NCBI GenBank assembly: GCA_014529675.2
Contig: CP076040.1
Span: forward strand, 4,235,894 to 4,299,893
From: Opitutia bacterium ISCC 52
GTDB lineage: Bacteria > Verrucomicrobiota > Verrucomicrobiia > Opitutales > UBA2995
Length of the DNA stretch: 64,000 nt
Direction: 5' to 3'
The stretch's first letter is position 1, and every line of letters begins with the position of its first letter. Positions 8,686 to 16,835 of this stretch are shown here, one piece after another. The translations under genes were made by a program, and so were the position numbers. The notes below the pieces were generated by a model, which was not told where the DNA came from, ran no database searches, and saw nothing but the letters and a program-made list of their open reading frames with translations.

Positions 8686-10533
8686 ATGAGCCGAATCCTC
8701 GGAATTTCAGCGTTTTACCATGACAGTGCAGCGGCATTAGTTGTAGACGGTGACATTATCGCTGCGGCCCAGGAAGAACGTTTTACCCGTATCAAACACG
8801 ATCACGAGTTTCCCACCCATGCGGTCAAATACTGCCTGGAAGAAGCCGGAATCGAGCCCGAGGACCTCGATTACGTCGTATTCTACGATAAACCTTTGCA
8901 AAAGTTTGATCGCCTGCTTGAAACCTACGTTGCCTACGCTCCATCAGGTTTTCGCTCATTTCTCATGGCCATGCCCTTGTGGCTAAAAACCAAGCTTCAC
9001 CTGCCCCGGGAAATTAAGAAAGCACTGGATAAGCGGTATAAGAAACGCATCGCCTTCACGGGACACCATGAATCTCACGCAGCCAGTGCCTTCTTTCCCT
9101 CACCTTACGAGGAATCCGCCCTTTTGACCCTGGATGGGGTGGGTGAATGGGATACCGTTACCATCGGGCACGGAAAAGGAAATGAGATTGAGTTGATAAA
9201 GTCACTCCACTTTCCCCACTCACTTGGGCTCCTTTACAGCGCATTCACCTATTTCTGCGGATTCCGTGTTAATTCGGGTGAGTATAAGCTCATGGGGCTC
9301 GCGCCCTATGGTGAGCCAAAATATGCAGACAAGATTTTAGAGCACCTGATCGACCTGAAAGAAGATGGCTCCCTTGCCATGAACATGAAGTATTTCAACT
9401 ACTGCCAGGGTCTAACGATGACCTCCCCAGAGATGGATGCTTTGTTCGATGGACCTCCCAGGACTTCTGAGACTGAGATTTCACAACGTGAAATGGATTT
9501 GGCCGCGTCCATCCAAAAGGTAACTGAAGAGGCTGTTTTCCGCATGGCCAAAACAGCCAAGAAGCTAACGGGTTCCAAGAACCTCTGTCTGGCCGGAGGG
9601 GTTGCGTTGAATTGTGTAGCCAATGGTAAGCTGCTTCGTTCCGGGATTTTTGAAAATGTCTTTATCACGCCCGCATCCGGTGACGCCGGAGGAGCATTGG
9701 GAGCGGCCTTGTTCGTGCACCACCAATTGCTGAAAAATGAGCGTAAGGTTGTCGAAGGTAAGGACTCCATCAAAGGATCATTTCTGGGACCTGTTCATAA
9801 GAATGAGGACATCAAGGCATTCCTCGATAAAAGGGACATCCCTTACAACTATTTTGAAAAGGAAGAAGAGCTTCTAGAAGCCACCGCCAATGAAATGGTG
9901 GACCTGAATGTGATAGGCTGGTTCAGCGGCCGCATGGAATTCGGACCACGTGCTTTGGGAGGCCGAAGTATCATCGGTGATCCAAGAAGTGAGGCAATGC
10001 AGTCGCAAATGAACTTACGTATTAAGTTCCGTGAGTCGTTCCGTCCTTTCGCTCCCTGCGTATTGGCCGAAGAAGTGAGCGATTATTTTGATCTCGATCG
10101 CGAATCGCCCTACATGCTTATCGTCGCCGATGTTAAGAAAGAGCATTGGAATGAACTCACGGAAGAACAACGCGAGCAGATGAAACATCCGGATCTTCGC
10201 AAACGGGTCAATGTACCTCGCTCTACGCTACCTGCGATTACCCATGTTGACATGAGTGCCCGTATTCAAACCGTCGATGAAGAACGCCACGGACGTTACT
10301 ATCGACTGATGAAAGAGTTTAAACGCCAAACCGGTTGCGGTGTCATCGTGAACACCTCGTTCAACATTCGCGGTGAACCCATCGTTAATACGCCGGCCGA
10401 CGCCTACCGTTGTTTTATGGCGAGTGATATGGATGTCCTCGTCCTCGAGAACTGCCTTCTCCGTAAGAAGGAACAACCCCTAATAGACGAAGCCACTAAG
10501 AAAAAATATATCGAAAGCTTCGATCTCGATTAA
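8686..10533 (+). CDS. NodU/CmcH-type O-carbamoyltransferase (SxtI-like)
   Basis: A 615-residue carbamoyltransferase that should use carbamoyl phosphate and ATP to carbamoylate a hydroxyl group of a small molecule or sugar. The N-terminal Kae1/ASKHA-like half starts ILGISAFYHDSAAAL and contains the metal-binding GHHESHAASAFF (about residues 125-136) and LTLDGVGEW. CLAGGVALNC leads into the C-terminal carbamoyltransferase domain with GRMEFGPRALGGRSI. It heads a three-gene set with SxtJ and DUF5989 membrane proteins, in the order of sxtI-sxtJ-sxtK of saxitoxin clusters. The acceptor molecule is unknown; no saxitoxin biosynthesis genes are nearby. Confidence 0.93.
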   Translation: MSRILGISAFYHDSAAALVVDGDIIAAAQEERFTRIKHDHEFPTHAVKYCLEEAGIEPEDLDYVVFYDKPLQKFDRLLETYVAYAPSGFRSFLMAMPLWLKTKLHLPREIKKALDKRYKKRIAFTGHHESHAASAFFPSPYEESALLTLDGVGEWDTVTIGHGKGNEIELIKSLHFPHSLGLLYSAFTYFCGFRVNSGEYKLMGLAPYGEPKYADKILEHLIDLKEDGSLAMNMKYFNYCQGLTMTSPEMDALFDGPPRTSETEISQREMDLAASIQKVTEEAVFRMAKTAKKLTGSKNLCLAGGVALNCVANGKLLRSGIFENVFITPASGDAGGALGAALFVHHQLLKNERKVVEGKDSIKGSFLGPVHKNEDIKAFLDKRDIPYNYFEKEEELLEATANEMVDLNVIGWFSGRMEFGPRALGGRSIIGDPRSEAMQSQMNLRIKFRESFRPFAPCVLAEEVSDYFDLDRESPYMLIVADVKKEHWNELTEEQREQMKHPDLRKRVNVPRSTLPAITHVDMSARIQTVDEERHGRYYRLMKEFKRQTGCGVIVNTSFNIRGEPIVNTPADAYRCFMASDMDVLVLENCLLRKKEQPLIDEATKKKYIESFDLD

Positions 10534-10561
10534 TCCTTTTTAAGACCAACCTATTCGAAAC

Positions 10562-11002
10562 ATGGTAAATCCTTTCAAAGAAGTAAATTGGAACCCCAAT
10601 ATAGAAGAACGGCGGACCTTCGCAAAAAGTCTCATCATTGGCTTTCCTTGTGTCGCCCTTGCCCTACTCCTCATCGGCAGACTTACATCCGGCAACTGGA
10701 ATACAGAGCTCTCACTCTGGATCGGTGGAGTCGGCATCGCACTCGGCATCATTTTCTGGATCATTCCTCAAACTGCCAAACCCTTCTACCTCCTCTGGTA
10801 CTGCATTGCCTGCTGTATCGGAATCGTTTTGGGCAACGTGCTTCTCGGACTGGTCTTCTATATTTGGGTAACCATTATCGGCTTAATCATGAAGCTGTTA
10901 GGACGGGATCCTCTACGCCGCACCATCGATAAGGATGCGGAGACTTACTGGGTCGATGTTGAGAAGATCGAAGATCCCACCCGCTACTACCGCCAATTTT
11001 AA
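10562..11002 (+). CDS. SxtJ-family membrane protein
   Basis: A 146-residue protein with three to four hydrophobic segments (about residues 25-42, 50-69, 72-92 and 94-112) and a charged tail LLGRDPLRRTIDKDAETYW. This tail and the N-terminal NPFKEVNWNP are recognised features of the SxtJ family. Its function is unknown, but the family regularly accompanies O-carbamoyltransferases. It starts 28 bases after the carbamoyltransferase and precedes the DUF5989 gene by 24 bases, so the three are probably one operon. Confidence 0.88.
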   Translation: MVNPFKEVNWNPNIEERRTFAKSLIIGFPCVALALLLIGRLTSGNWNTELSLWIGGVGIALGIIFWIIPQTAKPFYLLWYCIACCIGIVLGNVLLGLVFYIWVTIIGLIMKLLGRDPLRRTIDKDAETYWVDVEKIEDPTRYYRQF

Positions 11003-11026
11003 TTTAAACCTCAACCTGCTCCTTCA

Positions 11027-11242
11027 ATGAGTAACGAAGATACCAACCAAGCACCGGAAAAGAACGAGTTTGCCGCAGGCAGCAATGAGCAAAATGCAGG
11101 CATCGTCAGCGAGTTTGTCCAATTCCTTAAAACGAATAAAAAGTATTGGATGATTCCTCTTTTGGTAACCTTGCTCGCATTGGGTGCCTTGATCATCCTT
11201 GGCGGAACCTCCGCGGCACCGTTTATCTACACACTCTTCTAA
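11027..11242 (+). CDS. DUF5989 (SxtK-like) small membrane protein
   Basis: A 71-residue protein with a soluble, Asn/Glu-rich N-terminus, the motif FVQFLKTNKKYWMIPLL and a single hydrophobic helix ending GTSAAPFIYTLF. The YWxxPL pattern and the C-terminal A-P-F-I-Y-T-L-F are typical of DUF5989. It is the last gene of the carbamoyltransferase set. A helper, anchor or assembly role for the carbamoyltransferase is inference from conserved neighbourhood only. Confidence 0.87.
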   Translation: MSNEDTNQAPEKNEFAAGSNEQNAGIVSEFVQFLKTNKKYWMIPLLVTLLALGALIILGGTSAAPFIYTLF

Positions 11243-11272
11243 TAAGAGCTTAGAGAAAAATTAGACTAGCTT

Positions 11273-11290
11273 GGGGGTTTATTCACCCCC
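11273..11290. terminator. Small hairpin between convergent genes
   Basis: GGGGGT and ACCCCC form a 6-bp stem around a short loop between the DUF5989 gene and the convergent nikR remnant. There is no clear T-run, so termination activity is uncertain. Confidence 0.4.
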
Positions 11291-11298
11291 ATCCTGGC

Positions 11299-11763
11299 TC
11301 ACCGCCCATGCACTGGAGGCATGATCTTTGAAGTAAGGCTGAGTTCGCCCGAACTGACGCCTTTGCAGGTCAACATACGATCAGTGATAAACCGCAGGTT
11401 CTTAACCGGACCCTGAACCAGAACCACCTCCATAATGTAATTACCTTCGAGTAATACGTCGTGGGTGCTGATGACTTCTTCGACATGTTCGCGTTGGACC
11501 TTTTTGAGCTTTTGCAGGAGCCCTGGCTTGGTCGAATCATAGAACAATGTGATCGTTCCAGCCATGATCATGTCGTCATCCTCCCGATGATGGGCATTCA
11601 CCCGTTCCTGAATCATCTCGGAGATAGCCTGGGAGCGATTATGAAACCCACGCTCAGACGCCATTCGATCAAGCTCTGCCGCCAAATGCTGGGGTTATGA
11701 AATGCTGATTCGTTGGACGGCAGTCTTATTGGGGACACTTACTTTCGTTTTAGGTATCTCCAA
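11299..11763 (-). pseudogene. nikR: NikR-like metal-responsive repressor, broken in the DNA-binding strand
   Basis: The frame encodes a CopG/ribbon-helix-helix N-terminus ([20 protein letters not shown]) joined to the ACT-like metal-binding domain of NikR ([15 protein letters not shown], then MEVVLVQG). Upstream the homologous frame continues through VQRISIS, the DNA-contacting beta strand, but is cut by TAA at 11695-11697, exactly where NikR proteins usually have Leu before Pro (TTA to TAA). Translation could only restart at TTG 11685, losing the strand. The usual His/Cys nickel ligands are not evident in the C-terminal half, so metal specificity is unclear. HupE and urea-related remains lie next to it. 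Confidence 0.75.
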
Positions 11764-11832
11764 AACAATCGTAGCAGTTTGCAATACATGGCAAGGCAAA
11801 CGGGATTCAAAGCCGTCACTTCATAGCCATTC

Positions 11833-11860
11833 GTAATACTTTTTGCACATAATATATTAC
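11833..11860. promoter_or_regulatory. Candidate NikR-type operator
   Basis: GTAATA and TATTAC form a perfect inverted pair separated by exactly 16 bases. This is the spacing of the E. coli NikR operator (GTATGA-N16-TCATAC). It lies upstream of the nikR remnant. A second perfect palindrome, ATTACCTGGAGGTAAT, overlaps it at 11856-11871. Assignment to NikR is inference. Confidence 0.4.
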
Positions 11861-11936
11861 CTGGAGGTAATTGGCGCAGAATTGGTCTGATTCCTGTATT
11901 CCCCTGTCTCGACGGTGAACATCTCATCGTCGCTGA

Positions 11937-12206
11937 AAATTAAATCGGAAAATTAAGCCAGCACCGGAAAGGCCCGGTTTAGTTCGAGTGGAAAAGGATG
12001 GCGTGAAAATCGAAGGCGAAGAATGGCAGTTTCCCCGCTCGTCGGTTGGAGATTTTCTGGCCAAAATTAAGCAGCCGCTGGGCTTGGGAGAGGTGGAGCT
12101 TTCAGATGGTCGCCTGTGCCATGGTTTTCTTTGCGAAGCAGTCGCTACAGGAGACGCAACTGACATTATTACAACAGCTGGTTGGCGCAATTTCCAGGCA
12201 GGCTAG
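11937..12206 (+). pseudogene. Allophanate hydrolase C-terminal domain remnant
   Basis: The frame shows the tail of an AtzF/DUR1,2-type allophanate hydrolase: PERPGLVRV, then a segment with EEWQFP, IKQPLGLGEVEL, DGRLCHGFLCE and the closing D-I-T...GWRNF. The amidase domain and the rest of the protein are absent, and an in-frame TGA closes the frame at 11934. It ends at its natural C-terminus, converging with hupE by a four-base overlap. The best GTG start would be 11988, giving 72 residues, but a functional product is unlikely. It may be the trace of a urea-degradation locus. A stand-alone domain protein is the less likely alternative. Confidence 0.65.
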
Positions 12207-13333
12207 AACCGTTGCACTACCCAAAATAGAGCCACCATTGAAATGCTCAGGGATACGGGAAGCACGATCCGTCGATGATACCAGGGACGTTTTCGAAACC
12301 AGGCTACAGCCATAAAGAGTAAAATAAGAAAGCTCAGCTGTCCCAACTCAACGCCGATATTGAAGGCAAAGAGAGAGAGTAAAAAGTCAGCTTGTGGTTC
12401 CATAAGCCCGGACAGTGCGGACGCAAAGCCCATGCCATGCAACAAGCCAAAGGCTCCAATCAATGCCAAGCGAGTTTTGGGATGTTTGAATCGGAAGGTA
12501 TTCTCAACTCCAATCCATAAAATGGATAAGGCGATCAAGAGTTCTATCAACTGTACAGGTGGCTCAATAATACGATAGCTGGCTAATCCCAGAGTGAAAG
12601 TATGCGCTACTGTAAATACACTGACCTGCAGCAGGAGCTGACGCCCATTGGACGCAGCCAGGAAAATACCCAAGACAAACAGCAGATGATCCCATCCCCC
12701 GGGGAGAATGTGAAGAAAACCCAGTCGCACATAATTGCTGAATACTTCTAAGGTCGGAGCCTCATTGGCATCAGCGGCGATCGTATCCGGGACCTCTCTG
12801 TTAACAATAAAAAGAGGACTCGATTGACTAGCCACCAGCCAGCGGCTCTTGCTCTTACCTGTAATGGCGGAACGCATTGTAAGCGCGATCGGTTCTTCAA
12901 AATTCATCTGCGGCAAGAAAGTCACCTGCATGGTCCCTTCGATTGAAGGAATATGCCCGGATAAGGCGACTTGAGTTCTCGGCCAGATAAACGGGTTTTC
13001 AAAATTCTTTTTTGACGCGTCTTCCGGAGGTAGCACCGATGTCACCTTAAGGGGCAGGGATTGGGCATTGATGCGAATATCGATAGATTCGGCCAAGATA
13101 CTCCAAAGCTCATCCTGTTCCGACATTGCGGCTTCTGAGTCCAACTGCGAAAAGGCATAATAGGCGTCCGGCGTTTCAAGCTCTTTAGAAAGATCAACCT
13201 TAACCTCCACCTCAACCTTCCCCTCCTGGTCAATCAAAAGTTGAACCTGGGTCATGTTGAGCAGATGGGCCGATAGAGAGCCTGCCCCAAAGAAGCAGGC
13301 CGCTATGAGCATAAACCTATACACCCGATTCAC
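12203..13333 (-). CDS. HupE/UreJ-like metal permease with large N-terminal exported domain
   Basis: The C-terminal half (from about residue 200) is a HupE/UreJ_2 membrane domain with GWDHLLFVLGIFL, HTFTLGLA, HGMGFASAL and FNIGVELGQ, carrying His residues in the membrane as in nickel/cobalt or other metal permeases. The N-terminal half follows a signal peptide ending near SLSA and is a beta-rich extracytoplasmic domain of about 175 residues. The GTG at 13333 overlaps the TGA of the upstream deaminase-like gene (GTGA), which argues for translational coupling; a TTG lies one codon earlier. The metal is unknown; nickel is suggested by the neighbouring nikR remnant. Confidence 0.8.
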   Translation of the reverse strand: MNRVYRFMLIAACFFGAGSLSAHLLNMTQVQLLIDQEGKVEVEVKVDLSKELETPDAYYAFSQLDSEAAMSEQDELWSILAESIDIRINAQSLPLKVTSVLPPEDASKKNFENPFIWPRTQVALSGHIPSIEGTMQVTFLPQMNFEEPIALTMRSAITGKSKSRWLVASQSSPLFIVNREVPDTIAADANEAPTLEVFSNYVRLGFLHILPGGWDHLLFVLGIFLAASNGRQLLLQVSVFTVAHTFTLGLASYRIIEPPVQLIELLIALSILWIGVENTFRFKHPKTRLALIGAFGLLHGMGFASALSGLMEPQADFLLSLFAFNIGVELGQLSFLILLFMAVAWFRKRPWYHRRIVLPVSLSISMVALFWVVQRF

Positions 13334-15207
13334 CAAACAACCGGGTGCGTTTCTCCGTTGGTCACATTCACAAAGCCGCCTTCATTTCCCTCGTAGGGAG
13401 CAACCAATTGCCATTGCCAGGGCGATGCAGTAAGGAATGCAAAACGCATCCTTTCAGGTAATCCCGGGCTGCCAATCCAATCCATCTCATCGGCAGCGTT
13501 GTGAAGGGCTTCGACTTCAGCTGCCACTTCGTTCACCGGCCTGGCAGTGATCAAGCCCGCCAGCTCCAAACGTACGGTAGCTACGACTTCACCTTCTGAG
13601 ACGAGGGCCCATCCACCTTGCATGTCAGCGACGGTATTGGCTGCCAAAGCCATCGCGTCATCGTCATTTCCCAAAACCCAGATATTGTGCAGGTCGTGCG
13701 ACTGCGAGCTGGCAAGGGCGGATTTGGCAGTGATGGGTCCCACGTTCTTCCAAAACATTTTGGAGACTGCAGCATTGCCATGATACCGATCGACAACTGC
13801 TACTTTGCTGATTTCTCTGATCGTATCAGGATAAACAATACCGTTCCTTACTGGCATTGTATCTCTCATGAACTCAGGTGCAAAATAGAAGGGCTGCATC
13901 AAAGCAATATTCACTTCTGTCCTACCTTCAGGTGCCTGAATGATAAAATCGTCCGCCTTCAGAGTCCGGCCGACGTTCATCGTCTTCGCTATCCAATCGG
14001 GATAGCTGATCGTAGGAACCTCGAGCAGGTACTGCGTACCTTTGGAGGCGAGTTTGCCATTCGCGATGACCCGGGTAATTGAAACGGTCTCAGGATCATC
14101 CAGTAGAACCACATCTGCAAACCGACCGGGGGCAACAGAACCAACGAGGTGTTCCACATGAAAATGCCGCGCAGTGTTATAACTTCCCATCTGGTAGGCT
14201 GCGATTACCGGAACACCACTCGTGATGGCGTTGCGGATATTGTAATCCATAGCACCAAGCTGAATTGTGGCGGCTACGTCCCGGTCATCCGTGGTTACCG
14301 AAATATTACTCCAATCGCTTAGCCCATTTTCTATCAGGTAAGGGAAAAGCGTCCGAGCCGTATCAGGTCGCACTTCGAGAAACACCCCGGCGCGCACCTT
14401 GATCAGTCCTTCCTCATTCCGGCGTACTTCGTGGTCGGACGACAACCCGGCGGCCGAAAACGCATTGATCTCGTTGGGAGTATACAAGCCCGATCCATGC
14501 CCTTCCACCACTCCACGGTTTTCCCAGGTGGCACGGATCATTCCCCAGATGCGTTCATTACCCGGTGAATCCGGATTACTGACTGCCGGCCAATCCATAA
14601 CCTCACCGAGGCCTGGGACACGGATGTCGTATTTCATAAAACCATCCATTTCTTTGTGACCGTAGTAGCCACCTCCAAATTCATAGACCGTGGGCGGAGT
14701 CGCCGATCCAATGGTCGGGAAAATCTTTAGCGGACTTCCCGCATCTTCCGCCTTGAGCCAAAACTCGGCATTATAATTGCCCACCACATTGGACAATTCG
14801 TGGGACCCTTCCATCGTCCATGTATTACCGCGGGGAATCACCAGGGCGGCCTCGTACTCGGGTGTGAGATAGCTGCTTTCTATATGCTTGTGGGATTCTC
14901 CAAAGCCGGGAACCGCCCACTCATTCCGCGCATCGATTTCAGCAAGTGCTTCTCCGCCCCAGGTACCCGTAGCTCCTACCCAGGCAATACGCTTGCCTTT
15001 GATAACAATATCCTGATCCGGCAACCATTCGCTGGTAAAGACATTCAAAACCGTAGGCCCGCGGATGATCAGGTCTGCTGATTCCCGTTCCAGGGCCGTG
15101 GCAAGCAGAGATTGGCGAATCTCTACCTCTTCTTTGAGGTCGTAGCCCGTCGCAAACAATGGAACGAGCAAGAAAAATAACAGGCATAGCGCAGAGCGAA
15201 TAATCAT
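13330..15207 (-). CDS. Adenine-deaminase-like amidohydrolase with signal peptide
   Basis: A 625-residue protein with the full AdeC architecture: an amidohydrolase barrel with PGFGESHKHIESSYLTP (His106/His108 metal site), GHGSG...NAFSAAGLSSDHE, TDDRD near the active site, GSVAPGRFADVVLLDD, and the C-terminal AdeC domain. Unlike cytoplasmic adenine deaminases it begins with a clear signal peptide (MIIRSALCLLFFLLVPLFA), so it should act outside the cytoplasm. Substitutions around HxH (Ser-His-Lys-His) leave true adenine specificity uncertain. It is translationally coupled to the HupE-like transporter, which could supply or recover its metal. Confidence 0.8.
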   Translation of the reverse strand: MIIRSALCLLFFLLVPLFATGYDLKEEVEIRQSLLATALERESADLIIRGPTVLNVFTSEWLPDQDIVIKGKRIAWVGATGTWGGEALAEIDARNEWAVPGFGESHKHIESSYLTPEYEAALVIPRGNTWTMEGSHELSNVVGNYNAEFWLKAEDAGSPLKIFPTIGSATPPTVYEFGGGYYGHKEMDGFMKYDIRVPGLGEVMDWPAVSNPDSPGNERIWGMIRATWENRGVVEGHGSGLYTPNEINAFSAAGLSSDHEVRRNEEGLIKVRAGVFLEVRPDTARTLFPYLIENGLSDWSNISVTTDDRDVAATIQLGAMDYNIRNAITSGVPVIAAYQMGSYNTARHFHVEHLVGSVAPGRFADVVLLDDPETVSITRVIANGKLASKGTQYLLEVPTISYPDWIAKTMNVGRTLKADDFIIQAPEGRTEVNIALMQPFYFAPEFMRDTMPVRNGIVYPDTIREISKVAVVDRYHGNAAVSKMFWKNVGPITAKSALASSQSHDLHNIWVLGNDDDAMALAANTVADMQGGWALVSEGEVVATVRLELAGLITARPVNEVAAEVEALHNAADEMDWIGSPGLPERMRFAFLTASPWQWQLVAPYEGNEGGFVNVTNGETHPVVW

Positions 15208-15480
15208 CAGTAAAATAGGAAATTAAGTGAAGGAATATGGCAGCTCACCAAGTATGGGCGACATAGAACTATGTTTATCAGCAAGAACCAGGCCCGATAA
15301 AAGTCTATTAGCAAAGGGTAAACCGTCCAAGGACCTGATGGTTTTGTCTCCTCAACTTTCTATCGGATATTGAATGGGTTCAAGCAGGAGTGGGTGCAGC
15401 CAATTAATAGAAGCAAAAATCTTCAAGTTGTCCTCAAAAACACTTGATGCGCATCCACCCATCTCGCTGAATGAGCTTAC

Positions 15481-16278
15481 ATGGCAATGCGCTTCACCAT
15501 TTTGGGAAGCAGCAGCTCTGGCAACTGCAGCCTCCTTGCTACCAACCACTGTAAAATCCTGATCGACGCCGGCTACACGGGCAAACAAGTATGCAACTTG
15601 TTGGCCTCCGTGGGTGAATCGATCGAGGACGTGGACGCTGTGTTCCTAACTCATGAACACTCCGATCACACAGCTGGAATCCGGGGGTTGAGTCGCTTTG
15701 AGCACCTGGAATTTTACGCCAATCGAGATACCGCACAGGCGGTGCAATCGAAGTTGAAGAAGCGACCGGCCTGGAAGCTATTTGATACCGGAAGCACGTT
15801 TGATTTTCGCGACCTCACGGTCACCAGTTTTTCCATCCCACACGATGCTTACGACCCTGTGGGCTTTGTGTTTAAAAATGGCAATGGCGATCTCTTTACC
15901 CCTCACCGAAGCCTGGCCTGGGCGACCGACCTGGGCTATGTGTCGGAGCTCGTTCGTGAACGGATTCGCCACGTCGATGTACTAGTCCTCGAAGCCAACC
16001 ACGACGCGGACATGCTCAATCAGGACACCAAGCGTCCCTGGTCAGTAAAACAGCGTATTATAGGTCGCCATGGGCACCTGTCGAATCGCGCGGCGAAGGA
16101 GTTGCTCGATTCCATGGAAGAACCCTGGTGGAAGCGCGTTTATCTTGCTCATCTAAGTAAGGACTGTAACTCCGTGGAGAAAGTAGCAGCTACGGTTACG
16201 AATGGAAAACATCACCAGCGGAACTATGAGATCCACGTGGTGCCACCTGGAGAGACCCTCCCTCCCTTCGAGATCTGA
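15481..16278 (+). CDS. walJ: YycJ/WalJ-type MBL-fold metallohydrolase
   Basis: A 265-residue metallo-beta-lactamase-fold protein of the YycJ/WalJ subfamily, whose members are 5'-exonuclease-like hydrolases tied to DNA replication and cell division in Gram-positives. It starts [12 protein letters not shown], has the metal site THEHSDH at residues 57-63, then [18 protein letters not shown] and LEANHD, with HLSKDCN in the C-terminus. Length is typical. A second ATG at 15487 could be the start. No two-component genes flank it. The 273 bases before it (15208-15480) show no recognisable feature. Confidence 0.85.
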   Translation: MAMRFTILGSSSSGNCSLLATNHCKILIDAGYTGKQVCNLLASVGESIEDVDAVFLTHEHSDHTAGIRGLSRFEHLEFYANRDTAQAVQSKLKKRPAWKLFDTGSTFDFRDLTVTSFSIPHDAYDPVGFVFKNGNGDLFTPHRSLAWATDLGYVSELVRERIRHVDVLVLEANHDADMLNQDTKRPWSVKQRIIGRHGHLSNRAAKELLDSMEEPWWKRVYLAHLSKDCNSVEKVAATVTNGKHHQRNYEIHVVPPGETLPPFEI

Positions 16279-16393
16279 GGGGTTTAGCGGATGGGTGGAA
16301 TAATGGATACCCTATTATTTGTATTCCATCTCAGTTGTGATTACCAACTTCTGCCACATTCGTTTCCACCCATCCTTGGGCCAACATGCCAGC

Positions 16394-16444
16394 TGTTCCG
16401 GTCTGCTGCGCATCCGGTCTTGTCATAGCATGGCTACTCGGAAG
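16394..16444 (-). repeat. Modular intergenic element (family 1), copy 4
   Basis: On the minus strand this is CTTCCGAG...GACAAGACCGGAT...ACCGGAACA, a degenerate copy of the 52-bp hairpin module, followed by CATGTTGGCCCAAGGATGGGTGG toward 16360. The surrounding 16279-16835 stretch is repeat-rich and holds no convincing gene. Confidence 0.6.
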
Positions 16445-16611
16445 CCTCCCGCCTAGCTCAATCACGCAGCGAAGTGCGCTCACTCGCCAGTTCGTCGTTA
16501 AGCCTGACATCTAGATCTCATAAACCCCTCAGATCAGCTCGCGGATGTTTCAAAAGTCATAAAAATATTCTGCGAAACACAAAACTACCCCTAATGCCAA
16601 ACCGGAGCTCT

Positions 16612-16659
16612 TGTTCCGGTTCTGCTTCGCAGCCCGGTCATGTCGCTTCGCTCGGAACT
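16612..16659 (-). repeat. Modular intergenic element (family 1), copy 3
   Basis: On the minus strand this reads AGTTCCGAGCGAAGCGACAT, GACCGGGCT and AACCGGAACA, i.e. the hairpin module with terminal inverted repeats but without the trailing AAGGAGG motif. Confidence 0.65.
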
Positions 16660-16835
16660 CTTCCTCTTTCCTTCTTCTTTCTCCAATGGCCAATTCCGCA
16701 GTGCTCATCCGCGGCTACACTCAAATCCCTCTATTTTCTTTTTGTATCGGAACGGGGCCTGCTTAGGTTACAGTCCTGAGGAAGACTGATTCCGCATCTC
16801 ATCCGATTCTAAAAGGCTTCACTCTGAATAAGTTC

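Noticed and set aside
8686-11242. Part of a saxitoxin-like toxin cluster
   Set aside because: Only the carbamoyltransferase and its two companions are present; no polyketide synthase-like, amidinotransferase or other sxt genes.
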